A stretch of DNA of 64,000 nucleotides from Bacillota bacterium (GCA_023388995.1 JAEWFD010000024.1:17740-81739), one strand, 5' to 3'; counted from the stretch's first letter, positions 32,486 to 41,890 are shown. A program made the numbers and translations. Notes: generated by a model from the letters alone, not told the origin.

Positions 32486-33897
32486 TCTTTGAACGCAGCA
32501 AGCAAGGCCGCCGCAGTTTTTACCTTCCGGAACAGGATGTTCCGACCCATTCGCTGGCAGTAAACCGGACAGAGAAACTGCACTTGCCGCAGATGGCGGA
32601 AGTTGATCTGGTACGGCATTATACAAATATTACCAAACAAGTATTTGGTGTTGATAACGGTTTTTATCCGCTTGGCTCCTGTACCATGAAATACAATCCC
32701 AAGCTGAATGAAGATGTGGCGGGACTTCCGGGATTCACTAAGATTCATCCGCTGCAGCCGGCACATAGCATTCAGGGATGTATGGAAGTGTATCATTTAG
32801 CAGAGCAATATCTCGGTGAAATTACCGGCATGGATCGCATGACATTCCAGCCGGCAGCAGGGGCACACGGGGAACTGACAGGGCTTTTGCTCATTAAGGC
32901 ATACCATCAGGCACGCCATGATGAGGCACGCAAAGTGGTGCTGATTCCTGATTCCGCCCATGGTACCAATCCGGCAAGTGCCGCCATGGCAGGTTTTACC
33001 GTTGTGACCATCCCAAGCGTAAATGGGAATGTTGATATAATGGCATTAAAAGAAGCAGTGAATGAAACAACTGCCGCATTGATGCTGACCAATCCGAATA
33101 CCCTTGGCTTATTTGAAAAGGATATCCTGGAAATTGCGGATATTGTACATGGCAGCGGTGGTTTGCTGTATTACGATGGCGCAAATCTGAATGCGATTAT
33201 GGGCGTGGTTCGTCCGGGGGACATGGGCTTTGATGTGATTCACCTGAACTTGCATAAGACCTTCTCCACGCCGCATGGCGGCGGTGGGCCGGGCAGCGGT
33301 GCAGTCGGTGTCAAGCAGCATCTTGCAGCGTATCTGCCATCTCCGGTATTCAACCATACAGAAATGGCAGCAGCCCCGCAAAGTATCGGACGGATGAAAC
33401 AGTTTTACGGCAACTTCCTGGTTGTTGTACGAGCACTTACGTATCTTATGAGCTTGGGCCAAGAAGGTATTGCAAAGACCAGCAAGCATGCGGTTTTAAA
33501 TGCCAATTATTTGCTTCATCTATTGAAAGAGGAATACGAAGTGGCTTTGGATGTACCATGCATGCATGAATTTGTGCTGACATTGGAACAGATGAAGCAA
33601 GAAACCGGAGTTACGGCTTTGGATATCGCAAAAGGGCTTATCGATTATGGCATCCATCCGCCGACGATGTATTTTCCGATGATCGTGCATGAAGCATTGA
33701 TGATCGAGCCGACCGAAACAGAAAGCAAAGAAACCCTGGAATATATGGCGGAGGTTATGATTGCTTTGAAACAAAAAGCATATGTGGATAGCCCTGCTTG
33801 CAAGGCTGCGCCGATTACCACACCAATTGGGCGGGTGGATGAAGTGAAAGCGGCTAGACAACCAAAATTAACATATGTATTTAAGGAGAACCAATGA
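32479..33897 (+). CDS. gcvPB: Glycine dehydrogenase (decarboxylating) subunit 2
   Basis: C-terminal, PLP-binding half of P protein, 472 residues. The Schiff-base lysine is K260 in HLNLHKTFSTPHGGGGPG; other marks are YPLGSCTMKYNPK, FQPAAGAHGELTG and PDSAHGTNPASAAMAG. The start is ATG 32479 with AAGGAG eight bases upstream; a longer upstream frame inside gcvPA has no ribosome site. The stop overlaps the lplA start (ATGA). Confidence 0.96.
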   Translation: MLIFERSKQGRRSFYLPEQDVPTHSLAVNRTEKLHLPQMAEVDLVRHYTNITKQVFGVDNGFYPLGSCTMKYNPKLNEDVAGLPGFTKIHPLQPAHSIQGCMEVYHLAEQYLGEITGMDRMTFQPAAGAHGELTGLLLIKAYHQARHDEARKVVLIPDSAHGTNPASAAMAGFTVVTIPSVNGNVDIMALKEAVNETTAALMLTNPNTLGLFEKDILEIADIVHGSGGLLYYDGANLNAIMGVVRPGDMGFDVIHLNLHKTFSTPHGGGGPGSGAVGVKQHLAAYLPSPVFNHTEMAAAPQSIGRMKQFYGNFLVVVRALTYLMSLGQEGIAKTSKHAVLNANYLLHLLKEEYEVALDVPCMHEFVLTLEQMKQETGVTALDIAKGLIDYGIHPPTMYFPMIVHEALMIEPTETESKETLEYMAEVMIALKQKAYVDSPACKAAPITTPIGRVDEVKAARQPKLTYVFKENQ

Positions 33898-34883
33898 TCC
33901 AGCATCTACAAGTATTATATAGTCAGGACTTCAATCCCTATTTCAATCTTGCATTGGAAGAGTTCTTATTGAATACGCTGCAACCAGATACCATGATTTT
34001 ATATTTATGGCAGAATGAACATACTGTCGTCATTGGCCGCAATCAAAACGCATGGAAAGAATGTAAAGTAAGTGCCTTGGAAGAAGACCATGGCTATTTG
34101 GCCCGCCGCTTATCCGGCGGCGGTGCCGTTTATCATGACCGTGGCAATCTTAACTTCACGTTCATCACCAATATGGAGCACTACAATATCGAGCGGCAGT
34201 CGAATGTCATCATTCGGGCACTTGGCTATGAAGGCGTGAAGGCGGAGAAAAGCGGGCGCAATGATCTGCTTGTGGATGGAAAGAAATTCTCAGGCAATGC
34301 CTATTACCAAAAACACGGCAATGCTTATCATCATGGAACCATTCTTGTCGATGTGGACATGAGCAAAATGGGGCAGTACCTCAATGTCTCGGCAACTAAG
34401 CTGAAAAGCAACGGGGTTGATTCCGTGCGCAGCCGTGTAATGAACATGAAAGAAGTGGTGCCGGATCTGACAATTGCTAAGATGAAAGAACTGATGGTGC
34501 GGGCACTTGGCGATGAATATGAACTTCCGGTTGCATCACTGACCTTGAACACAGCCGATGTCCAGCAGATTATGAAGCTGACAGAAACCTATCAATCCAA
34601 TGACTGGAAGTTCCACAAACGAATCAAATCGAACTTGGAAATTATGGATCGTTTTATTTGGGGTGACATTCACTTGGAGATGGAATTAGCTGGGGATGAG
34701 GTAAAAGAGTGCATGATATATTCAGATGCAATGGATATTGATTTCATTGCGAAGCTGACAGAAGCAATTAAAAACAGCCCGTTTCAGGCGAAAGCATTGA
34801 TGCATGCATTGGAACAATTGAAGCATCCCTTTAATGCGGTGATGATTGACGATGTGCAGCGGCTTATTTTACACAATCTTTAG
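33894..34883 (+). CDS. lplA: Lipoate-protein ligase A
   Basis: Activates lipoate with ATP and attaches it to lipoyl domains, 329 residues. Catalytic-site segments are RRLSGGGAVYHDRGNLNFTF (lipoate-binding loop), KAEKSGRNDLLVDGKKFSGNAY with the essential lysine, and HHGTILVDVDM. The C-terminal accessory domain is present. It is placed between gcvPB and lpdA, so its natural client is the operon's own GcvH. It salvages lipoate; no lipA or lipB lies in the window. Confidence 0.94.
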   Translation: MIQHLQVLYSQDFNPYFNLALEEFLLNTLQPDTMILYLWQNEHTVVIGRNQNAWKECKVSALEEDHGYLARRLSGGGAVYHDRGNLNFTFITNMEHYNIERQSNVIIRALGYEGVKAEKSGRNDLLVDGKKFSGNAYYQKHGNAYHHGTILVDVDMSKMGQYLNVSATKLKSNGVDSVRSRVMNMKEVVPDLTIAKMKELMVRALGDEYELPVASLTLNTADVQQIMKLTETYQSNDWKFHKRIKSNLEIMDRFIWGDIHLEMELAGDEVKECMIYSDAMDIDFIAKLTEAIKNSPFQAKALMHALEQLKHPFNAVMIDDVQRLILHNL

Positions 34884-34894
34884 GAGGAAGCAAC

Positions 34895-36259
34895 ATGTTT
34901 GATATCATCATCATCGGTGCCGGCAGTGCCGGATATAGTTGTGCCATCAGATCAGCTCAGCTGGGAAAGAAAGTTTTGCTGGTGGAGAAAGACCAGGTTG
35001 GCGGCACATGCCTGAATAAGGGGTGTATTCCTACCAAGACATTGCTCCATGGAGCAGAACTGTTTGCGCACCAGAAGCAATTTGACGAGTTGGGATTGTC
35101 CGGGACAATCACCGCTGATCCAATGCAAATGCAGTCTCGCAAAGAAGCGGTTGTAGCACAGCTGCGCAGCGGAATTGAAACTCTCATCGCCGCAAATGCG
35201 ATTACGCTGGTGCGGGGAAATGCAAGAATTGCAGATGCGCACACCGTGATGATTGAGGATGAGAAAAGAGAAGGACATGTGCTGGTGGTTGCGACAGGAT
35301 CGTCTGTCAGTGCGATACCGATCGAAGGCATTGAACATGCCTACAATAGCGATGATATTCTGCAGTTTGGCGATAAGTTGTTTGATGATGTCTGCATGAT
35401 CGGCGGCGGTGTCATCGGCATTGAGTTTGCGTGCCTGTATCAGCAGCTTGGCAAGCAAGTTACCATTTTGGAGGGACAAGACCGTCTGCTCACGACATTC
35501 GATAAAGAAATCAGCCAGAATTTAACGATGATTCTCAAACGCCGCAAAGCAGTGATTCAGACGAATGCACTGGTTCGAAAAATTGCCAAAGTCAAGGATC
35601 AATATGAGGTTACCTATGACGTGAAAGGGGAGCCAAAAACGTTGCTTACCTCGGCCGTCATTCTCGCGGCTGGCCGGCATGCCAATGGTGTTGACAGCGA
35701 TATTCCGCTTGTTTACGACGGACGTCGCATTCAAGTGAATGCGAACTATCAAACAAGTGTCCCATCTATTTATGCCATCGGCGACGCCGCAAGCAAAGTA
35801 CAGCTTGCCCATCTGGCAAGCCATCAAGGAACGACATTGGCTGATCATCTGTTTCAGGATCATCCGCTTTCGGAAGCACTCATTCCGATGTGTGTGTATA
35901 CCAGTCCGGAGATTGCTTGTGTCGGGTTGCAGGAAACCGAAGCAAAAGAAAAAAATATCCCCGTCATAACGGGAAAATATAGCATGCTTGGCAATGGCAA
36001 AACAATCATTGCCGGCCAGGACCGCGGATTTGTGAAGATTGTTGCGGATGCCAAGACGAGACAGGTGTTGGGGGCACAGTTGATGTGTGATCGTGCCAGC
36101 GACATGATATCCCAGTTTACCCAGGCTATTGCAGCCGGCTTAACAGTCGATCAGCTGCAGCACGTGATCTATCCGCACCCTAGTTTCAGCGAGGGTATGC
36201 ATGAAGCTGTTTGGGATGTTGATCAAATGGCAATTCATGTGATGCCAAGGAAGAAGTAA
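34895..36259 (+). CDS. lpdA: Dihydrolipoyl dehydrogenase (L protein)
   Basis: FAD-dependent enzyme that reoxidises the dihydrolipoyl arm of H protein with NAD. 454 residues, without an N-terminal lipoyl domain. The FAD site is IIIGAGSAGYSCAI, the redox disulphide is in GGTCLNKGCIPTKTLL, the NAD site is CMIGGGVIGIEFA, and the C-terminal interface has HPSFSEGMHEAVWD with the catalytic His-Glu pair in the form HPxxxE. TAGGAGG precedes the start. It is the last gene of the operon. Confidence 0.95.
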   Translation: MFDIIIIGAGSAGYSCAIRSAQLGKKVLLVEKDQVGGTCLNKGCIPTKTLLHGAELFAHQKQFDELGLSGTITADPMQMQSRKEAVVAQLRSGIETLIAANAITLVRGNARIADAHTVMIEDEKREGHVLVVATGSSVSAIPIEGIEHAYNSDDILQFGDKLFDDVCMIGGGVIGIEFACLYQQLGKQVTILEGQDRLLTTFDKEISQNLTMILKRRKAVIQTNALVRKIAKVKDQYEVTYDVKGEPKTLLTSAVILAAGRHANGVDSDIPLVYDGRRIQVNANYQTSVPSIYAIGDAASKVQLAHLASHQGTTLADHLFQDHPLSEALIPMCVYTSPEIACVGLQETEAKEKNIPVITGKYSMLGNGKTIIAGQDRGFVKIVADAKTRQVLGAQLMCDRASDMISQFTQAIAAGLTVDQLQHVIYPHPSFSEGMHEAVWDVDQMAIHVMPRKK

Positions 36260-36308
36260 AAAATGCGCCATAAAACAATGCCAGAAAGGCTGTTTTATAG
36301 CGCATTTT
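36260..36308. terminator. Long terminator after lpdA
   Basis: Arms 36260-36277 and 36291-36308 pair over 18 positions with one mismatch around a 13-base loop. A-rich and T-rich ends make it work in both directions, so it also serves the convergent gene at 36327. Confidence 0.85.
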
Positions 36309-36326
36309 CTGTATTGGATAACGTGG

Positions 36327-36743
36327 CTACCGCTGAAGTAAAAATTCAATCACAATACAGCAAACAAACAGGAATGCTGTTGTCATCAAGAAAACAATCA
36401 GCTTAAGGCTAAATTCTTGAAAATCAAGCAAGGTTGCATCCGCTTTTTTGAACAACCGATAGTTAACCAGAAGAAAACGCAAGGACATATATAAACCGAC
36501 CATAAGCAAGATAATGCTGGGTTTCGGCAATGAATCTTTGCCATAAGGAAAGACGCCATTTAAATATGCAGAAAAGCGCAATTGGAAGCCGATTACAAAA
36601 CCAATCATGGCAAGCGGGTTGCTGATTCTTATAAGCAGAGTTTGTTCATTGGGTCTGCGGATGCTGGAATAGCATGCCAAGGCCAAGCCGGTACTCATGA
36701 AAACTGCTGCCAGAATAAATGGGGTAAGTCCTTCTTGAAGCAT
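36327..36743 (-). CDS. Small four-helix membrane protein, unknown
   Basis: A 138-residue protein with four hydrophobic segments (about residues 6-25, 44-62, 75-92 and 112-134) and basic loops. No family is recognised. Support for a real gene: the start has AGGAGGG just before it, a good minus-strand promoter lies about 85 bases upstream, and a terminator follows. The loops contain FPYGKDSLPKPS and NYRLFKKADATLLDFQEF, with no catalytic motif. Confidence 0.6.
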   Translation of the reverse strand: MLQEGLTPFILAAVFMSTGLALACYSSIRRPNEQTLLIRISNPLAMIGFVIGFQLRFSAYLNGVFPYGKDSLPKPSIILLMVGLYMSLRFLLVNYRLFKKADATLLDFQEFSLKLIVFLMTTAFLFVCCIVIEFLLQR

Positions 36744-36827
36744 ATGCCCTCCTGATGTTATGAATAAACTGCTGTTGCTGGGTGTTGTCCTGGATGCAGC
36801 AGGAGTTTGACTCAGATCTTAAATAAG

Positions 36828-36856
36828 AGTATAGCATAAGCTTTGTTTTCAGTAAA
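36828..36856 (-). promoter_or_regulatory. Promoter of the 138-residue membrane protein gene
   Basis: On the minus strand, TTTACT (36856-36851), a 17-base spacer and TATACT (36833-36828) with an upstream TGC. Confidence 0.65.
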
Positions 36857-37029
36857 AAGAATACGGAAATTACAAAAACATAGTGCTAATGCATGAAAAT
36901 GGGCCTTATCAGAATGTTTTCAGAACTTGCATGCAAATATGTTAAGATTAAATGTGTTATGTAATCTTTTTTACTTGCAAATATCAGGCCCGGAATTTTG
37001 TTAATCTAAAAAGATAAGGAGTGCTTGCC

Positions 37030-37689
37030 ATGAGAAAACAAACTTATACTGCGCTATGCTATCGCCTGTTTTTTTTGATAGCGGCTAGTTATATCTTGTT
37101 TTACAATGTGACTAATAACTTGCAGATAGATATGTCTTTCAATTTTTATGTTTTATGGTATTATCCCCAGTGGAATCTGCTAGTCACAGCCCTTGCCTAT
37201 CTATATCTGGTTTGCAGGATGGTGTTTTCGAAAAGAGATCAGGAAATTTCTTTGCCGCTGCCACTACGAGGCATGATTGCAACGTCCATGCTGCTTTGCA
37301 TGGTATATTTTCTGTTTATAAAATGGCCGTTTCTGCTATATCTGAAACCTGCTATGCAGGAATGGCTGCTGTATGTCGGATTGCCGGTACTGTTGTCTTT
37401 GGATTGGATCTTGTTTGATAAGAAAAAGAGGATCCGTTTCATTTCCATTATACTATGGCTAGCTGAACCAGTATCTTATTTTCTGATGGTGCTTATTCGC
37501 GCACAGTATAAAACAGGATTGACTCCATCCTCTACGAACTATATCTACCCGTTATTGGATGTGCAGCGTTTTGGACTTTTACAAGTGGGTAAGAATGTGT
37601 TCCTGCTGTTAACGGTATGGTTTATTTGTGGTGCGATATTATATGGCATTTCGCAAATTAAAAAACAAAAAAATAAAGTTAGCCTATAA
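37030..37689 (+). CDS. Six-helix membrane protein, possibly Pr6Pr-like
   Basis: A 219-residue integral membrane protein with about six hydrophobic segments. The arrangement (an aromatic first loop, PLPLRGMIATSMLLCMVYFLF in the middle and YIYPLLDVQRFGLLQVGKNVFLLL near the end) recalls the Pr6Pr-type membrane family, but the match is by eye and weak. The start at 37030 follows AAGGAG by seven bases. No function can be given. Its downstream neighbours are the tandem M17 genes, 46 bases away. Confidence 0.55.
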   Translation: MRKQTYTALCYRLFFLIAASYILFYNVTNNLQIDMSFNFYVLWYYPQWNLLVTALAYLYLVCRMVFSKRDQEISLPLPLRGMIATSMLLCMVYFLFIKWPFLLYLKPAMQEWLLYVGLPVLLSLDWILFDKKKRIRFISIILWLAEPVSYFLMVLIRAQYKTGLTPSSTNYIYPLLDVQRFGLLQVGKNVFLLLTVWFICGAILYGISQIKKQKNKVSL

Positions 37690-37735
37690 AAAAACTTCTT
37701 TTTGAAGAAGCATCGTTATGAAATGGGGAGGATAT

Positions 37736-39181
37736 ATGATTAAACAAGCAACATTTCAATCAATTGCCGAAAGCACCGTGAATGTGGTGATCCCGATTTA
37801 TTATCGGGATACAATCGATGAAAAAATTACAGAAAAACTGGGATTCCAATTTTCCCGCCTGATTAATCGGCGCCGCGGGGTAATCACCAAAGTTGCAACA
37901 AGAGGGTTATATCCATTTCCCTATTTTGTATTCTTAGGGCTAGGGGAGCGGAAAACAATAACAACTCCCATCATGCGCGGAATGTTTGGTAAATTATTCC
38001 GCCATTTGCAGGAATCAGCGGTGGTGCTGATTCAGAAGGCGGTGCTGGAACGTTTCGGCTTTTCCGAAGAGGAGCTTGCAGGACTGCTGACCCAAAGCTT
38101 CGTTCTGGCCACTTATGAAATTCCCCATTATAAATTCAAGCGGCAAATGCCAAAATATCAAATCTCGATTATGGCAGATACCGACGTCCGGGATGCCATT
38201 CAGAAAGCACTCGATTATACAGAACCGGTAAATTACGCAAAAGATTTGGGTAATACCAGCCGCTATCTGATGAACCCGGCTTATTTAGAAGTACAAGCAA
38301 GGAAATTAGCTAGAAAATACAAGATGCAGATGGAGGTGCTGGAAAAACCGCAGCTGGAAGAAATCCAAGCGAAGGCATTGCTGACTCAAAGTCTGGGAAG
38401 CAAGCATCGTCCAAAAATGATTGTCCTGCGCTATCAGGGTAATGCCAAAGGTCCTTGTACAGCACTCATTGGCAAAGGGTTAACCTATGATTCCGCCAAA
38501 TACCGTGGCCGGGCGGATCATATTCGCAATGTTCGTTTTGACATATGCGGGGCTACCAGTGTGCTGGGTGTTATGGAAATTATTGCACGAAGGAATATGA
38601 AAGTGAATGTACTTGCTGTAATTCCGGCAACAGAGAATATGATTACAATTGACAACTACCAAGAATATGGCGTCGTTCATACAATGGCTGGCAAAAAAAT
38701 AGAAATTACTTATGCTGATTTAGAGGGCAGACTGATGTTGTGTGATGCGATTACCTATGCCGGAAATCAGGGAGTATCGCGTATATTGGGACTATCTACG
38801 ATTACGGCAAACTGCTTGATGGCAATGGGTGAAATTTATACGGGATTGTTTTGCAATGATGATGCATTATACCAAGAGTTTGTGAGAGCACTTGAAAAGC
38901 AAGACGAGAAATGCTGGCGTCTTCCGTTAGATGATGCCTTTGCACGAAAGATTTACGAAACGAAAGTGGCTGATGTCGCAAATTCTTCAGGAACCAGCAT
39001 CAGCGCCAATATCGGGGCTTGTTTATTGAAGCAGTTTGTTCCCGAAGATGTATCGTGGATGCATTTGGATCTTGCACAATGTACTATGCCGACCCAAGAT
39101 CGTCCGCATATTCAGATTGGAGCAACGGGTGTCATGATCCGGTCTGTTGCCCAGCTGCTGGAACAGCACGCTTTGTCTTGA
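37736..39181 (+). CDS. Variant M17 leucyl aminopeptidase paralogue, altered active site
   Basis: A 481-residue protein of the M17 (PepA/LAP) family that aligns along its whole length with the gene at 39256. The five metal ligands are kept: K247 and D252 (GKGLTYDS), D269 (VRFDICG), D328 and E330 (YADLEGRL); R332 is kept too. But the catalytic lysine (K282 of Escherichia coli PepA, K259 in the sister) is R259, the SGG turn is SAK, and NTPSNL is NTSRYL. Reading frame, length and C-terminus are intact, so it is not simply decaying. It may be inactive, have altered specificity, or serve as a partner in mixed hexamers. ATG 37736 follows GGGGAGGA and gives the same N-terminus as the sister protein. 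Confidence 0.88.
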   Translation: MIKQATFQSIAESTVNVVIPIYYRDTIDEKITEKLGFQFSRLINRRRGVITKVATRGLYPFPYFVFLGLGERKTITTPIMRGMFGKLFRHLQESAVVLIQKAVLERFGFSEEELAGLLTQSFVLATYEIPHYKFKRQMPKYQISIMADTDVRDAIQKALDYTEPVNYAKDLGNTSRYLMNPAYLEVQARKLARKYKMQMEVLEKPQLEEIQAKALLTQSLGSKHRPKMIVLRYQGNAKGPCTALIGKGLTYDSAKYRGRADHIRNVRFDICGATSVLGVMEIIARRNMKVNVLAVIPATENMITIDNYQEYGVVHTMAGKKIEITYADLEGRLMLCDAITYAGNQGVSRILGLSTITANCLMAMGEIYTGLFCNDDALYQEFVRALEKQDEKCWRLPLDDAFARKIYETKVADVANSSGTSISANIGACLLKQFVPEDVSWMHLDLAQCTMPTQDRPHIQIGATGVMIRSVAQLLEQHALS

Positions 39182-39205
39182 TTTCCAACATCCCAAGAAT
39201 ATCGC

Positions 39206-39234
39206 TTGTATTCTGAAAGCAAGGCGAATACAAT
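39206..39234 (+). promoter_or_regulatory. Promoter of the canonical M17 gene
   Basis: TTGTAT (39206-39211), a 17-base spacer and TACAAT (39229-39234). The inverted repeat TGTATTC (39208-39214) / GAATACA (39226-39232) overlaps both elements. Confidence 0.65.
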
Positions 39235-39255
39235 AGATGTCAGGAGGAAATTGTA

Positions 39256-40689
39256 ATGATTACACAAGCACTGTTTCATAAAGTAAAAGAAAGCAAAAGC
39301 AATGTAATTTTTCCCATTTATGCGGAAACTGATCTTTGTTCTTGCTTGAAAGAACAATTGGGATATGATATATCCGCATTAGTTGACCGCAAATTGGGAG
39401 CAATCACTAAAATTGCTACATTAGGAGCATTTGATTTCCCGTATCTCATCTTTTTAGGGTTAGGGGAAGAAGATAAACTGACAACCAAAAAACTGCGTGA
39501 AGCACTTGGCGGTGTTTTTAAGCAGTTGAAGGAACCGGCAGCATTCAATTGCAAGAAGGCTGCATCAGATAGAGAAGGCTTTTCAGAACAAGACATTGCA
39601 TATTATGCAGCAGAAAGCTTTATTTTGAGCCGCTATCAATTTAAGAAATACGGAGCGGAACCATCTGTGGATTCTGTGGAATTGCAATTGATTGCGCATC
39701 AGGATGTTTCGGCAGCAATTCAAAAAGGGATTGATTATGCAATTCCGGTCAATCATGCCCGCGATTTAGGCAATACCCCAAGCAATTTGATGACGCCGCA
39801 GCATTTGGCGGAGTATGCTCAAACACTGGCAGATGAATATCATTTGGATTGCACGATTCTAGGAAATGCTGAACTGGCAGAAATCAAAGCAGGGGCATTG
39901 CTGGGTGTCAATCAAGGCAGTGCATTGGAAGCAAAATTGATTGTATTGCGCTATAACGGGGATAACGATGCACCATATACGGCGCTTGTCGGAAAAGGAT
40001 TGACTTATGATTCCGGCGGATATAATTTGAAGTCAACCGGCGGCAAAGGCATGAAGTACGATATGTGCGGAGGTGCCAATGTTTTGGGGGCTATGGAGAT
40101 CATTGCCCGCCGCAAGGTAAAAGCGAATGTGATGGCTGTTGTTCCGGCAACAGAAAATATGATTAGCGGCGAAGCTTATAAAGCAGATGATGTACTGGTT
40201 TCGATGTCTGGAAAAACGATTGAAATAACCAATACCGATGCGGAAGGCCGTTTGATCCTATGTGATGCTATTACATATGCACTTCGTCAAGGAGCAAGCA
40301 AAGTAATTGATATTGCGACTTTGACAGGGGCTTGCATGACTGCGTTGGGTGGTGTATTTACCGGCCTGTTCAGCAATCAAGATGCCTTTTATGATACTTT
40401 TATGGAAGCAGCTGCAAAGCAGGATGAAAAATGCTGGCGCCTGCCAACCGATGAAGCGTTCGTGAAATTGTTGAAAGACAGCTCTGTGGCTGATTTGGTA
40501 AATTCCGTGACAGGAAGTGCAGGAGCAAGTATCGGTGCTTGCTTCCTGGAACAGTTTGTGGAAGAAGGAGTTGCCTGGATTCATCTGGATATAGCAGGAA
40601 GTGCGAATGCGGCCTCTGAACAACCGCGAGGTCCAAAGGGCGCTACTGGTGTCTTGGTTAGATCTTTGGCCCAATTATTTGAGTCATAA
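39256..40689 (+). CDS. pepA: Leucyl aminopeptidase, M17 family
   Basis: Two-metal cytoplasmic aminopeptidase that removes N-terminal residues from peptides; 477 residues. All catalytic positions are present: K247, D252 and K259 in VGKGLTYDSGGYNLK, D269 in MKYDMCGG, and D328, E330 and R332 in NTDAEGRL. The N-terminal domain begins MITQALFHKVKESKSN. AGGAGG precedes the start and a separate promoter lies just upstream, so it need not share the transcript of its variant sister. An intrinsic terminator follows. Confidence 0.94.
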   Translation: MITQALFHKVKESKSNVIFPIYAETDLCSCLKEQLGYDISALVDRKLGAITKIATLGAFDFPYLIFLGLGEEDKLTTKKLREALGGVFKQLKEPAAFNCKKAASDREGFSEQDIAYYAAESFILSRYQFKKYGAEPSVDSVELQLIAHQDVSAAIQKGIDYAIPVNHARDLGNTPSNLMTPQHLAEYAQTLADEYHLDCTILGNAELAEIKAGALLGVNQGSALEAKLIVLRYNGDNDAPYTALVGKGLTYDSGGYNLKSTGGKGMKYDMCGGANVLGAMEIIARRKVKANVMAVVPATENMISGEAYKADDVLVSMSGKTIEITNTDAEGRLILCDAITYALRQGASKVIDIATLTGACMTALGGVFTGLFSNQDAFYDTFMEAAAKQDEKCWRLPTDEAFVKLLKDSSVADLVNSVTGSAGASIGACFLEQFVEEGVAWIHLDIAGSANAASEQPRGPKGATGVLVRSLAQLFES

Positions 40690-40705
40690 TCTTATATGAA
40701 ATTGC

Positions 40706-40737
40706 AAAAGTCATTGCTGGAAGGCAGTGACTTTTTT
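40706..40737 (+). terminator. Intrinsic terminator after pepA
   Basis: AAAAGTCATTGC (40706-40717) pairs with GCAGTGACTTTT (40724-40735) with one G-U pair, and T residues follow. Confidence 0.85.
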
Positions 40738-40755
40738 GAAATTTTGATCTTGTTT

Positions 40756-40784
40756 TTCGCAAATCACCATTCCTTTGGTATAAT
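40756..40784 (+). promoter_or_regulatory. Promoter of the WYL regulator gene
   Basis: TTCGCA (40756-40761), a 17-base spacer and a consensus TATAAT (40779-40784) with an upstream TGG. Confidence 0.6.
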
Positions 40785-40814
40785 GAAAAAACAAAAGAAC
40801 TAGCGAGGTGTTTT

Positions 40815-41735
40815 ATGAAACTAGAACGATTGCTGGCTATGACCAACTACCTGCTGTCCAAAAAAAGAGTAACTGCGCGAACCTTGGCGGAGCGTTTTCA
40901 TATATCAACAAGAACGGTGATGCGGGATATTGATACCCTTACCTTGGCAGGAATACCGGTCGTTACATATTATGGGACAGATGGTGGTTACGAGATCCTT
41001 GCATCTTTTAAACTAGACCGGCAGCTGCTTGGAAAAAATGACAGAACCTATATCCTGACGGCATTGCAGGGACTGCAATCAGCATTTGATCACAAAGAAT
41101 TAAACAATACACTGGAAAAGTTGCAGGCTTTGTCTATCGATATGGATGCAGATATGATATTGGATTTTAGCGTTCTAAAAGAGAATGCAGGAGTAAATGA
41201 GAGATTGATGTTGTTTAAACAGGCAATTGGCCTGCAAAGAAGGGTGCATTTTGTATATACGAATGCCAGCAATGAAGAAAAAGAGCAGGAAATAGAACCT
41301 GTTGTTACCATGTATAAATGGTACCAGTGGTATCTGCTGGGCTTTCATTCTCTTCATCAGGAATATCGGATGTATAAGCTGGTTCGGATGAGAGATGTAG
41401 TTGTGACTGACAAGCATAATCAGATTGTGCATTCTATAGAGGAAGCGAAAAGCAGATGGGAACAGGCAGAACATGCACAGCCGATGATTCGCATCCGATT
41501 GCACGGCAAGGCCGCTGTCAAAGTGAAATGTGAAGAATACCTGTCGGGCAAGGTGACAGAAGAGTATGAAAACGGCGACTTTTTATATGAATGCTATCTT
41601 CCGGAAAAAGAACATTTCTGGTATGGCACCATTCTGGCGCTAGGCAGTCATATAAAAGTCTTGGAACCGCCTCGCCTGATTGACAGGATCTGCTTGCAAT
41701 GCAAAGAAATCTTAAAACAATATGAAGAAGTGTGA
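40815..41735 (+). CDS. HTH-WYL (YafY-type) transcriptional regulator
   Basis: A 306-residue regulator. The N-terminal HTH_11 domain is MTNYLLSKKRVTARTLAERFHISTRTVMRDID in parts, followed by the DeoR-like wing GIPVVTYYGTDGGYEI. The WYL domain begins about residue 135 (RRVHFVYTNASNEEKEQEIEPV), with the WYL core here as KWYQWYLLGF. WYL regulators respond to nucleotides, nucleic acids or small ligands; the ligand is unknown. It has its own promoter, and a terminator hairpin that overlaps the end of the coding region. Confidence 0.9.
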   Translation: MKLERLLAMTNYLLSKKRVTARTLAERFHISTRTVMRDIDTLTLAGIPVVTYYGTDGGYEILASFKLDRQLLGKNDRTYILTALQGLQSAFDHKELNNTLEKLQALSIDMDADMILDFSVLKENAGVNERLMLFKQAIGLQRRVHFVYTNASNEEKEQEIEPVVTMYKWYQWYLLGFHSLHQEYRMYKLVRMRDVVVTDKHNQIVHSIEEAKSRWEQAEHAQPMIRIRLHGKAAVKVKCEEYLSGKVTEEYENGDFLYECYLPEKEHFWYGTILALGSHIKVLEPPRLIDRICLQCKEILKQYEEV

Positions 41736-41758
41736 CATACTGCTGTCATACTTCTTTT
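41727..41758 (+). terminator. Terminator overlapping the WYL gene stop
   Basis: GAAGTGTGACA (41727-41737) pairs with TGTCATACTTC (41744-41754) with one mismatch, then TTTT. The gene's TGA stop lies inside the left arm. Confidence 0.75.
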
Positions 41759-41787
41759 GTTATGATTTTCATAGGAAAGGAGAGGTC

Positions 41788-41890
41788 GTGCGTGTAGCCG
41801 CAAAAGAGATCGGAAAATTTCTGATCAAGAGGCACACTGGATGAGCTTTTAACCAAATCATAAGCAAGCGGTTGCTGGATGCTAGCTTAT
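41788..41890 (+). promoter_or_regulatory. Leader region of the RidA gene: short frame plus hairpin
   Basis: The gap of about 190 bases before the RidA gene holds an 18-codon frame starting GTG 41788 behind AAAGGAGAGG (product VRVAAKEIGKFLIKRHTG). Next comes a ten-base-pair hairpin with one mismatch (ATAAGCAAGC 41860-41869, GCTAGCTTAT 41881-41890) without a U-tract. It could be a leader peptide unit or the remnant of a lost gene. No promoter is obvious. Confidence 0.35.
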
